Part shown: positions 27,679 through 36,233 of the stretch, in pieces
Layout of the letters: every line of letters begins with the position of its first letter
Numbering within the stretch: the stretch's first letter is position 1
Origin: CAZFER01 sp964517495
GTDB taxonomy: Bacteria; Hinthialibacterota; Hinthialibacteria; Hinthialibacterales; Hinthialibacteraceae
Assembly (NCBI GenBank): GCA_964517495.1
Contig: CAZFER010000013.1
Span: forward strand, 42,006 to 106,005
Direction: 5' to 3'
Length of the DNA stretch: 64,000 nt
Translations under genes and position numbers: made by a program
Notes under the pieces: generated by a model
The model's input: only the letters and a program-made list of their open reading frames with translations
Databases searched by the model: none
What the model was told of the DNA's origin: nothing

Positions 27679-28698
27679 TCACGCATGTTTTAAACGTTTG
27701 CTGTACTGCTGCTTGTAATAGGCTTTATAATCAGGACCCTTAATTTTTTTCCACCAATCCTTGTTCTTTTTATACCACTGAACGGTTTTGGTAAGCCCCT
27801 CTTCAATTGAAACTTTCGGTTCCCACCCCAAGGCTTTGATTTTGGATGAATCGATGGCATACCGCCGGTCATGCCCGGGGCGATCCTCAACATATGTGAT
27901 TAAATTTTTGTCTTTTTTTAGCAATTCGAGAATCTTTTCAGCGATAACGATATTTTCTTCTTCGGTGGTCCCCCCAATGTTATATATTTCCCCTGCTTTT
28001 CCCTTTTGAAGAACAAGGTCAATGGCACGGCAATGATCATCTACAAACAGCCATTCACGAACCTGCTTTCCATCGCCATAAAGGGGAAGGGGTTCATCTT
28101 CCAAGGCATTGGTTATAAAAAGAGGAATGAATTTTTCAGGATATTGAAATGGACCATAATTATTCGCCGCACGGGTAACAATGGTATTGATTCCATACGT
28201 CACATGATACGCATGACATAGCAAATCAGCCCCACCTTTCCCCGCGGAATAAGGGGAAGAGGGGAGGAGTTTACTGTCTTCTTTTTTGGGTTCATCCTTC
28301 ACAGGTCCGTACACTTCATCCGTGCTGATTTGAATAAACCGGCCAACAGGGAATTGTCTGATAACATCAAGCAGAGTAAAAGCCCCAAAAACATCGGTTT
28401 TTAAAAAATCATCCGGTTTATTTATGGAACGGTCGACATGGGTTTCAGCGGCAAAATTAATGATGGCATCGAATTTTTTACGTGATAAAAGATCCATCAC
28501 CACTTGACGGTCAGCAATATCTCCCTGAAAAAAAGTGTATCGGGGATCACGTTCAACTGCTCGTAAATTTTCAAGGTTCCCAGCATACGTCAACTTATCC
28601 AGATTCACAATTTCAACATCGTCATAGGTTTCCAACATGTAGCGAATAAAATTCGAACCAATAAAACCAGCACCACCGGTTATGAATAGAGTTCTCAT
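27679..28698 (-). CDS. rfbB: dTDP-glucose 4,6-dehydratase
   Basis: Extended SDR enzyme converting dTDP-glucose to dTDP-4-keto-6-deoxyglucose, the branch point for rhamnose and other deoxysugars. NAD-binding TGGAGFIGSNFIRYML, the dehydratase signature STDEVYG, and YSAGK with the catalytic Tyr/Lys pair are present. The start at 28698 (MRTLFITGG) gives 339 residues, the usual length; the longer frame adds 25 unlikely residues. It precedes the rfbA-like gene by seven bases between stop and start. With no epimerase or reductase next to it, the final sugar cannot be named. Confidence 0.92.
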   Translation of the reverse strand: MRTLFITGGAGFIGSNFIRYMLETYDDVEIVNLDKLTYAGNLENLRAVERDPRYTFFQGDIADRQVVMDLLSRKKFDAIINFAAETHVDRSINKPDDFLKTDVFGAFTLLDVIRQFPVGRFIQISTDEVYGPVKDEPKKEDSKLLPSSPYSAGKGGADLLCHAYHVTYGINTIVTRAANNYGPFQYPEKFIPLFITNALEDEPLPLYGDGKQVREWLFVDDHCRAIDLVLQKGKAGEIYNIGGTTEEENIVIAEKILELLKKDKNLITYVEDRPGHDRRYAIDSSKIKALGWEPKVSIEEGLTKTVQWYKKNKDWWKKIKGPDYKAYYKQQYSKRLKHA

Positions 28699-29009
28699 AA
28701 TGGGTCTTGTCTTATCTCCCAATAAATAAAGATTTGACTGAAAGGCAAGTAGAAAAACCTTCAGCCATATCATACCTCATAAATGAAGCCCAATGATCAA
28801 ACCATAGGGCTTTCTGTTCAGATTTAATTTTCCCAAATCCTAGCATAAATTCAAAGGCAGAAAAAGCGAAAGGCCATTAAAACGAAAAAGCCGCCCACAG
28901 GCGGCTTTTTCTTTACAAATCTTTTTTCTTTGAGACTGTACCGTTACTACTCTCATTAATTATTATATCGTCATTAAATCGATTGTCTAGAGCTTTTTTG
29001 AAAAAAAAA
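28699..29009. other. Intergenic stretch before rfbB
   Basis: No gene is seen. The stretch holds a strong bidirectional hairpin terminator at 28887-28912 and the likely rfbB promoter, with no clear -35/-10 pair by eye. Confidence 0.6.
28887..28912 (-). terminator. Bidirectional intrinsic terminator
   Basis: An 11-bp perfect stem, AAAAAGCCGCC/GGCGGCTTTTT, with loop CACA. The T run on either strand makes it a good Rho-independent terminator in both directions. It lies about 98 bases past the stop of the minus-strand SDR gene and isolates it from rfbB. Confidence 0.92.
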
Positions 29010-30062
29010 TCAAAATTTTCCATCTCTTATTTCATAATGAGTGGGTTTATTTAATGTTGGGTGTTCAGCCGCAATCCATTGAGAAATCCATTCTATCATT
29101 TGTTCCAATGATATTGTGGGTTTTCCAAATAATTTAGCGGCCTGATCGGTGTTACTTAGTAAAGCGGTCTCTGATTCCTGATCGGTTAAAATCGGCTCTT
29201 TCCCAAATTCTTCTCCAAATTTTTGTGCCAGCCAACGAATTGAAATAATATCCGGCCCGGTGATATTAATGATTCGTGGAGGGGTTTCCACATGGTTTAA
29301 AGAGCGTAAGATTTGAGCATTGGCATCACCTTGCCAGATTACATTGGCATATCCCATCTTCAATGAAATAGGCTGGTTATCAAACACTTTCTGCGCAACA
29401 TCCACCAAAACGCCATAGCGTAACTCGATGGCATAATTAAGCCGTATGAATACAGCCGGGGATTTAAATCGCATCGAAAAATGCTGAAACATCCGCTCAC
29501 GTCCCAGGCAGGATTGCGCATATTCACCTACCGGCTCCGGCCGGTCTGTCTCTCGAGATCCCCCCGATTCAATCGACGTCAAAGGATAAACATTTCCTGT
29601 AGAGAACACAACCAATCGAGAACGGAAAAACCGTTCAGCCACCATGCCGGGAACATACACATTCATGGCCCAGGTATACCATTCCTCACCGGTTGAGCCA
29701 AATTTCCGGCCTGCCATAAAAATCACATTCTCAATCTCTGGAAGTTGATTTAAAAAATCACGATCCAGCAGATCCCCCGTAATGGTATCAATCCCTTCGC
29801 TTTCCAACTGTTCACGCAGGCCTGGAGAAGAAAAACGTGATACTCCCACAATCCTTTTATCGACACCAGCGGCATCAATGGCCCGTTTTGCCATCCTGAC
29901 AATGGTCGGTCCCATCTTTCCGCCAACACCCAAAAAGATTAAATCCCCTTCGAGGTGACGCATTGTATCAATAACATGAGGATCTGGAGTGGAGAGCACA
30001 TTTTCAAGTTCTTTAATTGATTGAATGGATTCTGGAAGATTCTTTATGTTGTTGGACATCAT
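29010..30062 (-). CDS. SDR-family epimerase/dehydratase-like protein without catalytic Lys
   Basis: A Rossmann-fold protein of 350 residues. The nucleotide-binding segment is LGVGGKMGPTIVRMAKRA, and later strands follow the extended-SDR order (DTITGDLLDRDFL, NVIFMAGRKFG, VVFSTGNVYPL). Where active members have Y-x-x-x-K, this protein reads EYAQSCLGRE, with Cys in place of Lys, so classic SDR chemistry is doubtful. Substrate unknown. The start may be the first or second of two adjacent ATGs (AAAAGG upstream favours the second). It is transcribed alone, divergent from the glycosyltransferase operon and closed by a strong terminator. Confidence 0.8.
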   Translation of the reverse strand: MMSNNIKNLPESIQSIKELENVLSTPDPHVIDTMRHLEGDLIFLGVGGKMGPTIVRMAKRAIDAAGVDKRIVGVSRFSSPGLREQLESEGIDTITGDLLDRDFLNQLPEIENVIFMAGRKFGSTGEEWYTWAMNVYVPGMVAERFFRSRLVVFSTGNVYPLTSIESGGSRETDRPEPVGEYAQSCLGRERMFQHFSMRFKSPAVFIRLNYAIELRYGVLVDVAQKVFDNQPISLKMGYANVIWQGDANAQILRSLNHVETPPRIINITGPDIISIRWLAQKFGEEFGKEPILTDQESETALLSNTDQAAKLFGKPTISLEQMIEWISQWIAAEHPTLNKPTHYEIRDGKF

Positions 30063-30248
30063 AATGCCTTTTACCTTATATTTATATTTTATCGAATTAA
30101 TTTAAATTAATCACAACTATTTTAAAAGCCCTCGAATTAAATAACGAGTAGTATAATAGAATATTTAATTCTTAATAAATTTCCCTTTGGTGTTTGGAAA
30201 ACCCAAAGTAAACTGAATTATCAAATTTTCAGGTACAGCGAGGTGACG

Positions 30249-31682
30249 GTGAATCATATTTTGTTAATCGGTGTTGGTCCATTACCTTGTTATGATTCCA
30301 ACCAGTTATATGGATTTGGTATCAGAACCTGGCAATTTGCTTTGCCATTGATGGCTGCCGGACACAAAATCACCCTGGTAACATGTGAATTCGGTGTTCA
30401 ACGGGAAAGTGGCGTCAATATCAAGTATAAAGGTGATATCACCTCTTACGGCGATATTGAACATATTCCGTTACCAGAACCCAACCCACGAAATTTTAAT
30501 GTCTTACTTACTCGAATAGAAGATATCATCAAAACTCATCGTCCCAATGCCATCGTAACAGCTGGCTCAACCATTGCAACTAATTTGGCCGCTTCTCTTA
30601 AAACTGATTTGCCCATATGGATGGACATGTTCGGCGATCTGTTTTCAGAGATACAAGCCAAAAGCCCCTTTATGAAAGACGAGCAGGAGTTGACTCATTT
30701 CCATCAAACTCTATCAAGAGTGTTGCTTCGTGGTGATCGATTTTCAACAGTTTCCGAGATGCAAAAAGGGGCCGCTGTTGGTCAACTGGGTTTAATGGGC
30801 CGGCTAAACAAGTTTACCTTGGGAGAGGAGCTGGTATGGACCATCCCTTGTGCGGTAAACGGTGATATCGCCACCGTGAAACGATCTCCTATATTTAAAG
30901 GGATTAAAACCAGCCATTCCGATTTCATCATATTATGCAGTGGTGGATTCAATACCTGGACAGATGTTGAAACATTATTTGAAGGAATTGAAGGGGCTAT
31001 GGAAAAGAACCGCCGGATTCATTGCGTTGTAACTGGTGGAGCGATAAAGGGTCATCATGAAAGCGGATTTAATCGGTTCCGCAGTTTAATCTCAAAAAGC
31101 CCCTATGAGAATCGTTTTCATTTGTTAGGATGGCTGCCTACCCATGAGATGGAACAAATTACCCTGGAATGTGATCTTGGCATTAATGTTGATCTGCCGA
31201 TCTATGAATCCATGTTGGGTAGCCGTAACCGCATGTTGTTTTGGATGCAATGTGGATTACCTATCCTTACCACCACAACCACCGAGATTTCCTTTTATTT
31301 AACGGAGAACAACCTGGCAATCGGTGTTCCACCGGAGAAGCCGAAAATCATAACAAACAAGTTGTTGGAAACCGCTCAAAAACCGTATGAAGCCCAACGC
31401 CTCGCGGTAAAAGCCAAGAACTTTGTATATCAATACTTCACGTTTGAAGAAACAGTCCAACCTTTAATCACGTGGGCAAAAAATCCACTGAAAGCATCTG
31501 ATAATACCGAACGGGATTTGCGCAATGGGCAACCATTACAACAAATTGATCTACTTTGGTACCGATGGGCTTTTTCAAATGATGGGAAAAACCAGGATTT
31601 AACTATTCCGATCCCACCTCGGCCGGTTATAAAAACCCGGCCGCAAGGAAAAAGCTGGTGGCGGCGATTATGGGGGTTCTAA
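30249..31682 (+). CDS. Glycosyltransferase, GT4-like
   Basis: A GT-B fold protein of about 477 residues. The N-terminal domain shows the GT4 pattern of an acceptor-side glycine-rich turn (IRTWQFALPLMAAGHKITLV) and SAGSTIATNLAASLK-like strands (here TAGSTIATNLAASLKT). The C-terminal domain has FIILCSGGFNTWTDVETLFE, typical of the donor-sugar side, and HLLGWLPTHEME. Donor and acceptor are unknown. Either GTG 30243 or GTG 30249 could start it; GAGG five bases before 30249 favours the latter. One base separates its stop from the next glycosyltransferase, so they form an operon. Confidence 0.75.
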   Translation: MNHILLIGVGPLPCYDSNQLYGFGIRTWQFALPLMAAGHKITLVTCEFGVQRESGVNIKYKGDITSYGDIEHIPLPEPNPRNFNVLLTRIEDIIKTHRPNAIVTAGSTIATNLAASLKTDLPIWMDMFGDLFSEIQAKSPFMKDEQELTHFHQTLSRVLLRGDRFSTVSEMQKGAAVGQLGLMGRLNKFTLGEELVWTIPCAVNGDIATVKRSPIFKGIKTSHSDFIILCSGGFNTWTDVETLFEGIEGAMEKNRRIHCVVTGGAIKGHHESGFNRFRSLISKSPYENRFHLLGWLPTHEMEQITLECDLGINVDLPIYESMLGSRNRMLFWMQCGLPILTTTTTEISFYLTENNLAIGVPPEKPKIITNKLLETAQKPYEAQRLAVKAKNFVYQYFTFEETVQPLITWAKNPLKASDNTERDLRNGQPLQQIDLLWYRWAFSNDGKNQDLTIPIPPRPVIKTRPQGKSWWRRLWGF

Positions 31683-31683
31683 T

Positions 31684-32796
31684 ATGCCTAAAGTAAGTGT
31701 TTTTGTTCCTCATCATCACAACAAAAAACTTCTCGTTCCCTTATTTAAATCCTTGCTGGCGATGGATATTTCCAATGACAAAGCGGAATACGTTCTGGTT
31801 GACAATGCATCAATCGATGGATCAGTGGATTTTGTGAAGAGTGAATTTCCGCGCGTTCGCATCGCCCGCATGAAAAAAAACAAAGGGTTTGCACCAGCCT
31901 TAAACGAAGCGGTTCGGGGCTGCCGTTCCGAGTGGGTTTGTTTTTTAAACAATGACATGCGTGTTGATCCTGACTGGCTTGCCAACCTTTTTTTTGCCGC
32001 TGACTCGGCCGATTCGCCTTGTTTTGCCTCTCAGATACTCAATTGGCCGGGTAAATTAATTCAGTTTGCGGGTGGTGAGATTAATATATTTGGTAAAGGT
32101 TTTGAAAACACTAATTTAGTATCATTGGATCCGTATGAAATTTTCTTCCCTTGTGGGGGAGCGATGATGATCCGGCGTGATATCTTCTTAAAAGCGGGCG
32201 GTTTTGACGACGACTATTTTATGTTGTTTGAAGATGTTGATTTGGGTTGGCGCCTTCGCTTATTAGGCTACAAAATATACATGGTTCCCGATTCAAGGGT
32301 AATGCACAGGGGACATGCTTCTCTTAAAAATATCCCCTATTCCCACAAAGGTCTATACTATGAAAGAAACAGTCTGGCCACCATTTACAAGAATCTTGGA
32401 AAAGATGCATTAAATGTGGTATTTCCCCTGGCCGTGCAAGAAATCTTATTACGGGCGAGGGGTGTAAGCGGGATCAACCTACCTTTTCCCTATAGCGGCG
32501 ATGGCCATGTCATGCTTGATGCCTTGACATCTTTTTTTAAAAACAAGGAACAATGGCGCAAAAAGCGGGATTGGATTCAAACGAACCGAAAGGTGGATGA
32601 TAAAGAAATTTTTGAACAGTTTTTTCCTCATCCAGACCGCTTATGGGCTTATAACGATCAACATTACAAGCGCATCGCTCACGAACCGATCGCTACGAAA
32701 ATACAATCAACACTCCAGAATGCCGTCAAGTATTTACCCTTGCAGGCCCCTCAAGCAAATCAGATGGATTCACCCAATTCCCTTAATCTTTCTTGA
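31684..32796 (+). CDS. Glycosyltransferase family 2
   Basis: A GT-A fold enzyme of 370 residues that would transfer a sugar to a growing polysaccharide at the cytoplasmic membrane. YVLVDNASIDGS binds the nucleotide, FLNNDMRVDPDWL carries the metal-binding acidic motif, and GGFDDDYFMLFEDVDLGWR is the typical ED-x-DL-x-R acceptor region of rhamnosyltransferase-like members. GGGGG lies about 8 bases before the ATG. The 3' end overlaps that of the convergent TPR lipoprotein gene by 37 bases. Confidence 0.9.
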   Translation: MPKVSVFVPHHHNKKLLVPLFKSLLAMDISNDKAEYVLVDNASIDGSVDFVKSEFPRVRIARMKKNKGFAPALNEAVRGCRSEWVCFLNNDMRVDPDWLANLFFAADSADSPCFASQILNWPGKLIQFAGGEINIFGKGFENTNLVSLDPYEIFFPCGGAMMIRRDIFLKAGGFDDDYFMLFEDVDLGWRLRLLGYKIYMVPDSRVMHRGHASLKNIPYSHKGLYYERNSLATIYKNLGKDALNVVFPLAVQEILLRARGVSGINLPFPYSGDGHVMLDALTSFFKNKEQWRKKRDWIQTNRKVDDKEIFEQFFPHPDRLWAYNDQHYKRIAHEPIATKIQSTLQNAVKYLPLQAPQANQMDSPNSLNLS

Positions 32797-33557
32797 GCTA
32801 AAGGTAATTCACTTGACTGAGGGTGATCCTGAATTAAGCGATATAACGTCTCTTTCCCTTTTGCAAGTTCTCCATTATAAAGGTGTGAATAACCTTTTTT
32901 TAACATCGCGCGGGGAATGATTTCATCATTCGGGTAATTTTCGATAATCTTATTGAAAAAATAGATGGCTTTATTCCATTCACGAGTTTGAAAATAGCAT
33001 CCCCCCATCCAATACATACATTTAGCCCTTAAAGTGGGTTCACTGGTTAATTTAAACGCTTCTAAAAACCCTGCTGCCGCCGTTTCATATTCACTCCGAT
33101 TATAATAAGCATATCCCTGATCAAAGTGACTGCTAAATTCTCTGTAAGTGTTTTTATCTTCTGCACTTGGCAACTCTTCTGAATTTGGACCCGTTCCCGG
33201 AACAGAAGAAGAAGCCAGGGTGGCTTTCGCATTGGCTTTAAATAATTTTTCACGTTCAGAGATAATGGGTTTCTCGTTTTTTACCAGATCATGGAATTCA
33301 GTCAAAACAGTTTTTTTTCTGTTTTGTACTTCCATTTGTGAAACATAATAAGATTGAGATCGTTGACTGAGGAAATTCAACTCTGAATTTAAGTCAGAAA
33401 GCCTGCGTTGAGGAGTATTCACACATCCAAACAGGGATAAACCCACTGTAACCAAGATGCCTATACTCAAAAATCGAACCCAACACTTAAACTGAAACTC
33501 AAATAATCCATTTCGACACAGTAAATCAACACAATTTTTGGGGAAATAGTTTAACAT
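32760..33557 (-). CDS. TPR lipoprotein, CpoB/BamD-like
   Basis: About 265 residues from the ATG at 33557, which follows a G-rich AAAGGGGATGGGGT leader. A hydrophobic segment ends in the lipobox LSLFGC, so it is probably lipid-anchored in the periplasm. A helical middle part leads to three or more TPR-type repeats at the C terminus (YWMGGCYFQTREWNKAIYFF, YSHLYNGELAKGKETLYRLI), as in YbgF/CpoB, where the C-terminal repeats bind Tol or penicillin-binding-protein partners. No tol-pal genes are nearby, so the partner is unknown. A longer frame to 33659 adds residues before the signal peptide and is unlikely. Confidence 0.75.
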   Translation of the reverse strand: MLNYFPKNCVDLLCRNGLFEFQFKCWVRFLSIGILVTVGLSLFGCVNTPQRRLSDLNSELNFLSQRSQSYYVSQMEVQNRKKTVLTEFHDLVKNEKPIISEREKLFKANAKATLASSSVPGTGPNSEELPSAEDKNTYREFSSHFDQGYAYYNRSEYETAAAGFLEAFKLTSEPTLRAKCMYWMGGCYFQTREWNKAIYFFNKIIENYPNDEIIPRAMLKKGYSHLYNGELAKGKETLYRLIQDHPQSSELPLAQERLRELGESI

Positions 33558-33703
33558 TATCATACCCCATCCCCTTTGTCCAACAGGATAACATGATTCT
33601 AATACAAGATAGTATACGTAAAGATCATTCTCATTTCTACCGGCAAAAAAATAAACCAAAAAATCTGAAATCAGGTTTACTTTTAACTAAAGCAACCTAA
33701 ACC

Positions 33704-33731
33704 TTGGATATTGCTGGAATTCGGCTAATAT
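33704..33731 (+). promoter_or_regulatory. Possible promoter of the 29-residue gene
   Basis: TTGGAT (33704-33709) and TAATAT (33726-33731) are 16 bases apart, each matching the sigma-70 consensus at four of six positions. Transcription would start about 25 bases before the ATG of the small basic gene. A by-eye assignment in AT-rich DNA. Confidence 0.35.
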
Positions 33732-33760
33732 ATTCCTTCAAAATAATGAGGAGTGAAAAA

Positions 33761-33850
33761 ATGGCTAAGGGAAAAAATAAAAAAGCACATAAATTACGTT
33801 GGCGTAAAAAGAAAGCCAATCATGGCAAAATTCCCTGTAAAGGACGTTAA
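33761..33850 (+). CDS. Very small basic protein, 29 residues
   Basis: ATG to TAA encodes 29 residues beginning MAKGKNKKAHKLRWRKKK and ending GKIPCKGR, with roughly half of all residues Lys, Arg or His and a single Cys. GAGGAG lies seven bases upstream, and a 12-bp-stem terminator starts 30 bases downstream, so this is a self-contained gene unit. The size and charge resemble tiny ribosome-associated proteins (bTHX, COX24/AURKAIP1-like), but I recognise no exact family. It lies between the TPR lipoprotein (divergent) and a phage-tail-like gene. Confidence 0.8.
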   Translation: MAKGKNKKAHKLRWRKKKANHGKIPCKGR

Positions 33851-33880
33851 CTTTAGGAATTTCAGTATCTTTATTTAACA

Positions 33881-33926
33881 AAAAACCCGCATTGTTTCCG
33901 TTAATCAAGAAAAAATGCGGGTTTTT
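33881..33926 (+). terminator. Intrinsic terminator after the small basic gene
   Basis: A perfect 12-bp stem, AAAAACCCGCAT/ATGCGGGTTTTT, with a 22-base loop. The 3' arm ends in five T followed by CTC. It terminates the transcript of the 29-residue gene and separates it from the next coding region, 41 bases on. Confidence 0.88.
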
Positions 33927-33967
33927 CTCTATTTGTGAATCAAAATCCACACAAATGGAGATATGCA

Positions 33968-35080
33968 ATGACACATGCGAATACAATCCAGGTAAAAATA
34001 TTCGACTATCAGGGAAATTATCCCATCGCCCTTATCAATAATCCTCGAAAACTCACCATAAAATCCGGCTATGGAGCCGGAAAAAAACGCTGCTGGCTGG
34101 AATTGTATAATGAAGATTTATGGATCCCCTCAGATCTCGGCTTATTCCTGGAAATCTGGATAAGCCAATCCCGTTGCTTCCGGGGGCGAATTACCCAGCG
34201 GCGAATCGATTCCATTGATGACCACCTTTCCCTCTATGCTGAATGGGAACCAGAAAAAGAATATAAATGTAAGGTTGGCGGTTATTTTGAGTTTCTTTCG
34301 CCCACCCAAATTTTGGATGACCTTCTCACTAATACAAACCTATCACGCTTTCCCCAAATAGAGCATCCCATACAATATTCAGCCCTTGAATTTGCAGATG
34401 ATAATATTTTTCCCGCCATTGATTTTTTGGCAAAATTATGTGGCAATTGGTACTGGGATGTGACCGATGATGCAGAATTATCGTTTCGCCCTCCTTCTCC
34501 TTATCCTGATCACTATGTAACCCTTATTGATGATTGCTATGCCCTCAATATATGGGAAACCAACCGGGATACAGCTGTTCAGGTGCAGATTCATGGAGGT
34601 ATAAATGATGGTGGTACATACGAAAGCATTGTGACCATTCCCAACCGCTTTTACACCGCAGAGGTTGATACAATGCGAATTTATGTAAGGGCGGTTGTAA
34701 GCATCGATAGCATAGCCTCTCTTCAAAAGTCAATAGAAAATCAATTAAGCCGTCCTCATTATGAGCATTTTATTGACTTAATCGGGTATGGTGAAAACAT
34801 TAAACCAGGAGACACGGTCATGTTTCGCAACATTGATCTACCCGGTTTTCCCCAAAACAGTATTTTTCGAGTTAAAACCCGGGAAATCCATTATGCCCAT
34901 AATCAGCTGAAAGTCCGCTTATATTTAACCACTGGATTTGAGTCTACCTCATCTTATTTTCAATATTTTCGGGAGGAAAAGCCCCTTTTACCTGCTTTTG
35001 CTGAAGGGCGTGTTGGCCAATTTCAACTTGACTTATCCGCTTTAAATTCAAGGGCATACATCGATAGCGAAACGCTGTGA
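33968..35080 (+). CDS. Phage tail/baseplate hub-like protein, isolated
   Basis: About 370 residues, no signal peptide and no membrane segment. The N-terminal pattern (IQVKIFDYQG, then PRKLTIKSGYG, then FRGRIT) recalls the first beta-barrel of contractile or siphophage hub proteins (gpD/gp27-like), and a middle segment with QILDDLLTNT and FLAKLCGNWYWDV is like the phage hub domain that follows. A C-terminal strand-rich part contains GYGENIKPGDTVMF. No other phage gene is adjacent. GGAG eight bases before the ATG at 33968 fixes the start. It may be a domesticated tail protein or part of an unrecognised injection or appendage system; assigned by pattern, not by a family match. Confidence 0.45.
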   Translation: MTHANTIQVKIFDYQGNYPIALINNPRKLTIKSGYGAGKKRCWLELYNEDLWIPSDLGLFLEIWISQSRCFRGRITQRRIDSIDDHLSLYAEWEPEKEYKCKVGGYFEFLSPTQILDDLLTNTNLSRFPQIEHPIQYSALEFADDNIFPAIDFLAKLCGNWYWDVTDDAELSFRPPSPYPDHYVTLIDDCYALNIWETNRDTAVQVQIHGGINDGGTYESIVTIPNRFYTAEVDTMRIYVRAVVSIDSIASLQKSIENQLSRPHYEHFIDLIGYGENIKPGDTVMFRNIDLPGFPQNSIFRVKTREIHYAHNQLKVRLYLTTGFESTSSYFQYFREEKPLLPAFAEGRVGQFQLDLSALNSRAYIDSETL

Positions 35081-35249
35081 CTTTTTATTGAATTCATTGC
35101 TTTTTCTGTGAAAACCAGGTTGGTGGTGAAGGTTAAGGGAAAGATGACGAAAATAAATGACGTATAAAGGTTGATCAGACCCAGAAATTCAATCAAATTT
35201 TTAATACATTGTTCCTATTAAATTTCCAGGAGCGAACGGGAAAACATAG

Positions 35250-36233
35250 ATGGACATCAATGGAAAAAGAATATTGGTTATCGGTGGTGCTGGCTTAATT
35301 GGCTCCCACGTTGTTGAAGCATTACTGCAAGAAGATGTGAAAGAGGTTTTGATTTACGATAATTTTTCACGGGGAAGTAGAAAAAACCTCCAGCATGCTT
35401 TAAACGATCCTCGATGCAGAATCTTTGAATTGGGAGGTGATATCCTCCAGCCGGATATTCTCAACGAAGCCGTAAAAAATAGCGATGCAATCATTCATCT
35501 GGCCGCCTTGTGGCTGCTGCATTGCCATGAATACCCCCAATCCGCGTTTGAGGTCAATATTCGGGGAACGTGGAACGTATTGGATGCCTGTGTACGCCAT
35601 GGCATAGAACGCCTGGTGTATTCAAGTTCAGCCAGCGTATACGGTGATGCGGTAGAAGAACCGATGACCGAAAATCATCCATACAATAACTGGACCTTTT
35701 ACGGCGCAACGAAGATTGCAGGCGAACACATGTTCAAAGCCTATCATAAACGGTATGGCCTGAATGGAGCCTGTCTGCGATATATGAATGTTTATGGCCC
35801 ACGGCAAGATTACCATGGCGCCTATACCGCAGTGATGATGAAGATTTTAGACCGTATCGATGCGGGCGAACCACCGGTGGTCTATGGCGATGGCACCCAA
35901 TCTTATGATTTTATCTATGTTGGGGATGTCGCGCGAGCCAATGTATGTGCCCTGAAAGCCAATAAACCGTTTGGATTTTATAACATAGGCCGGGGAATAA
36001 AAACCTCCATCAGAGAACTGGCCGAATTGTTAATCGACCTTACAGGTTCAGACCTGGAGATTCAATATGAACCGGCGGGTCAAACGTTTGTGCAAAACCG
36101 AATTGGCTGCCCTAAAGCAGCCCAATGCGATCTTGGATTTCATTGGCAAGTTAATTTACGTGATGGAATGCAAGCATTGATTGACTGGCGGCGAGAGGAT
36201 ATGCAATGCAAGCAAACACTGACCACCGTATAA
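35250..36233 (+). CDS. NAD-dependent sugar epimerase/dehydratase (SDR)
   Basis: An extended SDR enzyme of 327 residues that acts on a nucleotide sugar. GGAGLIGSHVVEALL binds NAD, SSSASVYG provides the catalytic Ser/Thr region, and YGATKIAGE gives the Tyr-Lys pair. PRQDYHGAYTAVMMKI and the YDFIYVGDVARA segment are typical of UDP-GlcNAc/GalNAc 4-epimerase-like members (WbpP type). It overlaps the aminotransferase by 28 bases, so the two act in one pathway: probable 4-epimerisation or 4-keto formation before transamination. Exact substrate unknown. Confidence 0.88.
   Translation: MDINGKRILVIGGAGLIGSHVVEALLQEDVKEVLIYDNFSRGSRKNLQHALNDPRCRIFELGGDILQPDILNEAVKNSDAIIHLAALWLLHCHEYPQSAFEVNIRGTWNVLDACVRHGIERLVYSSSASVYGDAVEEPMTENHPYNNWTFYGATKIAGEHMFKAYHKRYGLNGACLRYMNVYGPRQDYHGAYTAVMMKILDRIDAGEPPVVYGDGTQSYDFIYVGDVARANVCALKANKPFGFYNIGRGIKTSIRELAELLIDLTGSDLEIQYEPAGQTFVQNRIGCPKAAQCDLGFHWQVNLRDGMQALIDWRREDMQCKQTLTTV

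Noticed and set aside
27686..27743. Upstream start sites for the rfbA-like gene.
   Set aside because: The start at 27671 fits the family N terminus and has GAGG at five bases; the one at 27686 would sit inside the rfbB end without a better site.
33968..35080. A prophage or tailocin locus.
   Set aside because: Only one tail-like protein is present; no capsid, sheath, lysis, integrase or attachment repeats were seen on either side.
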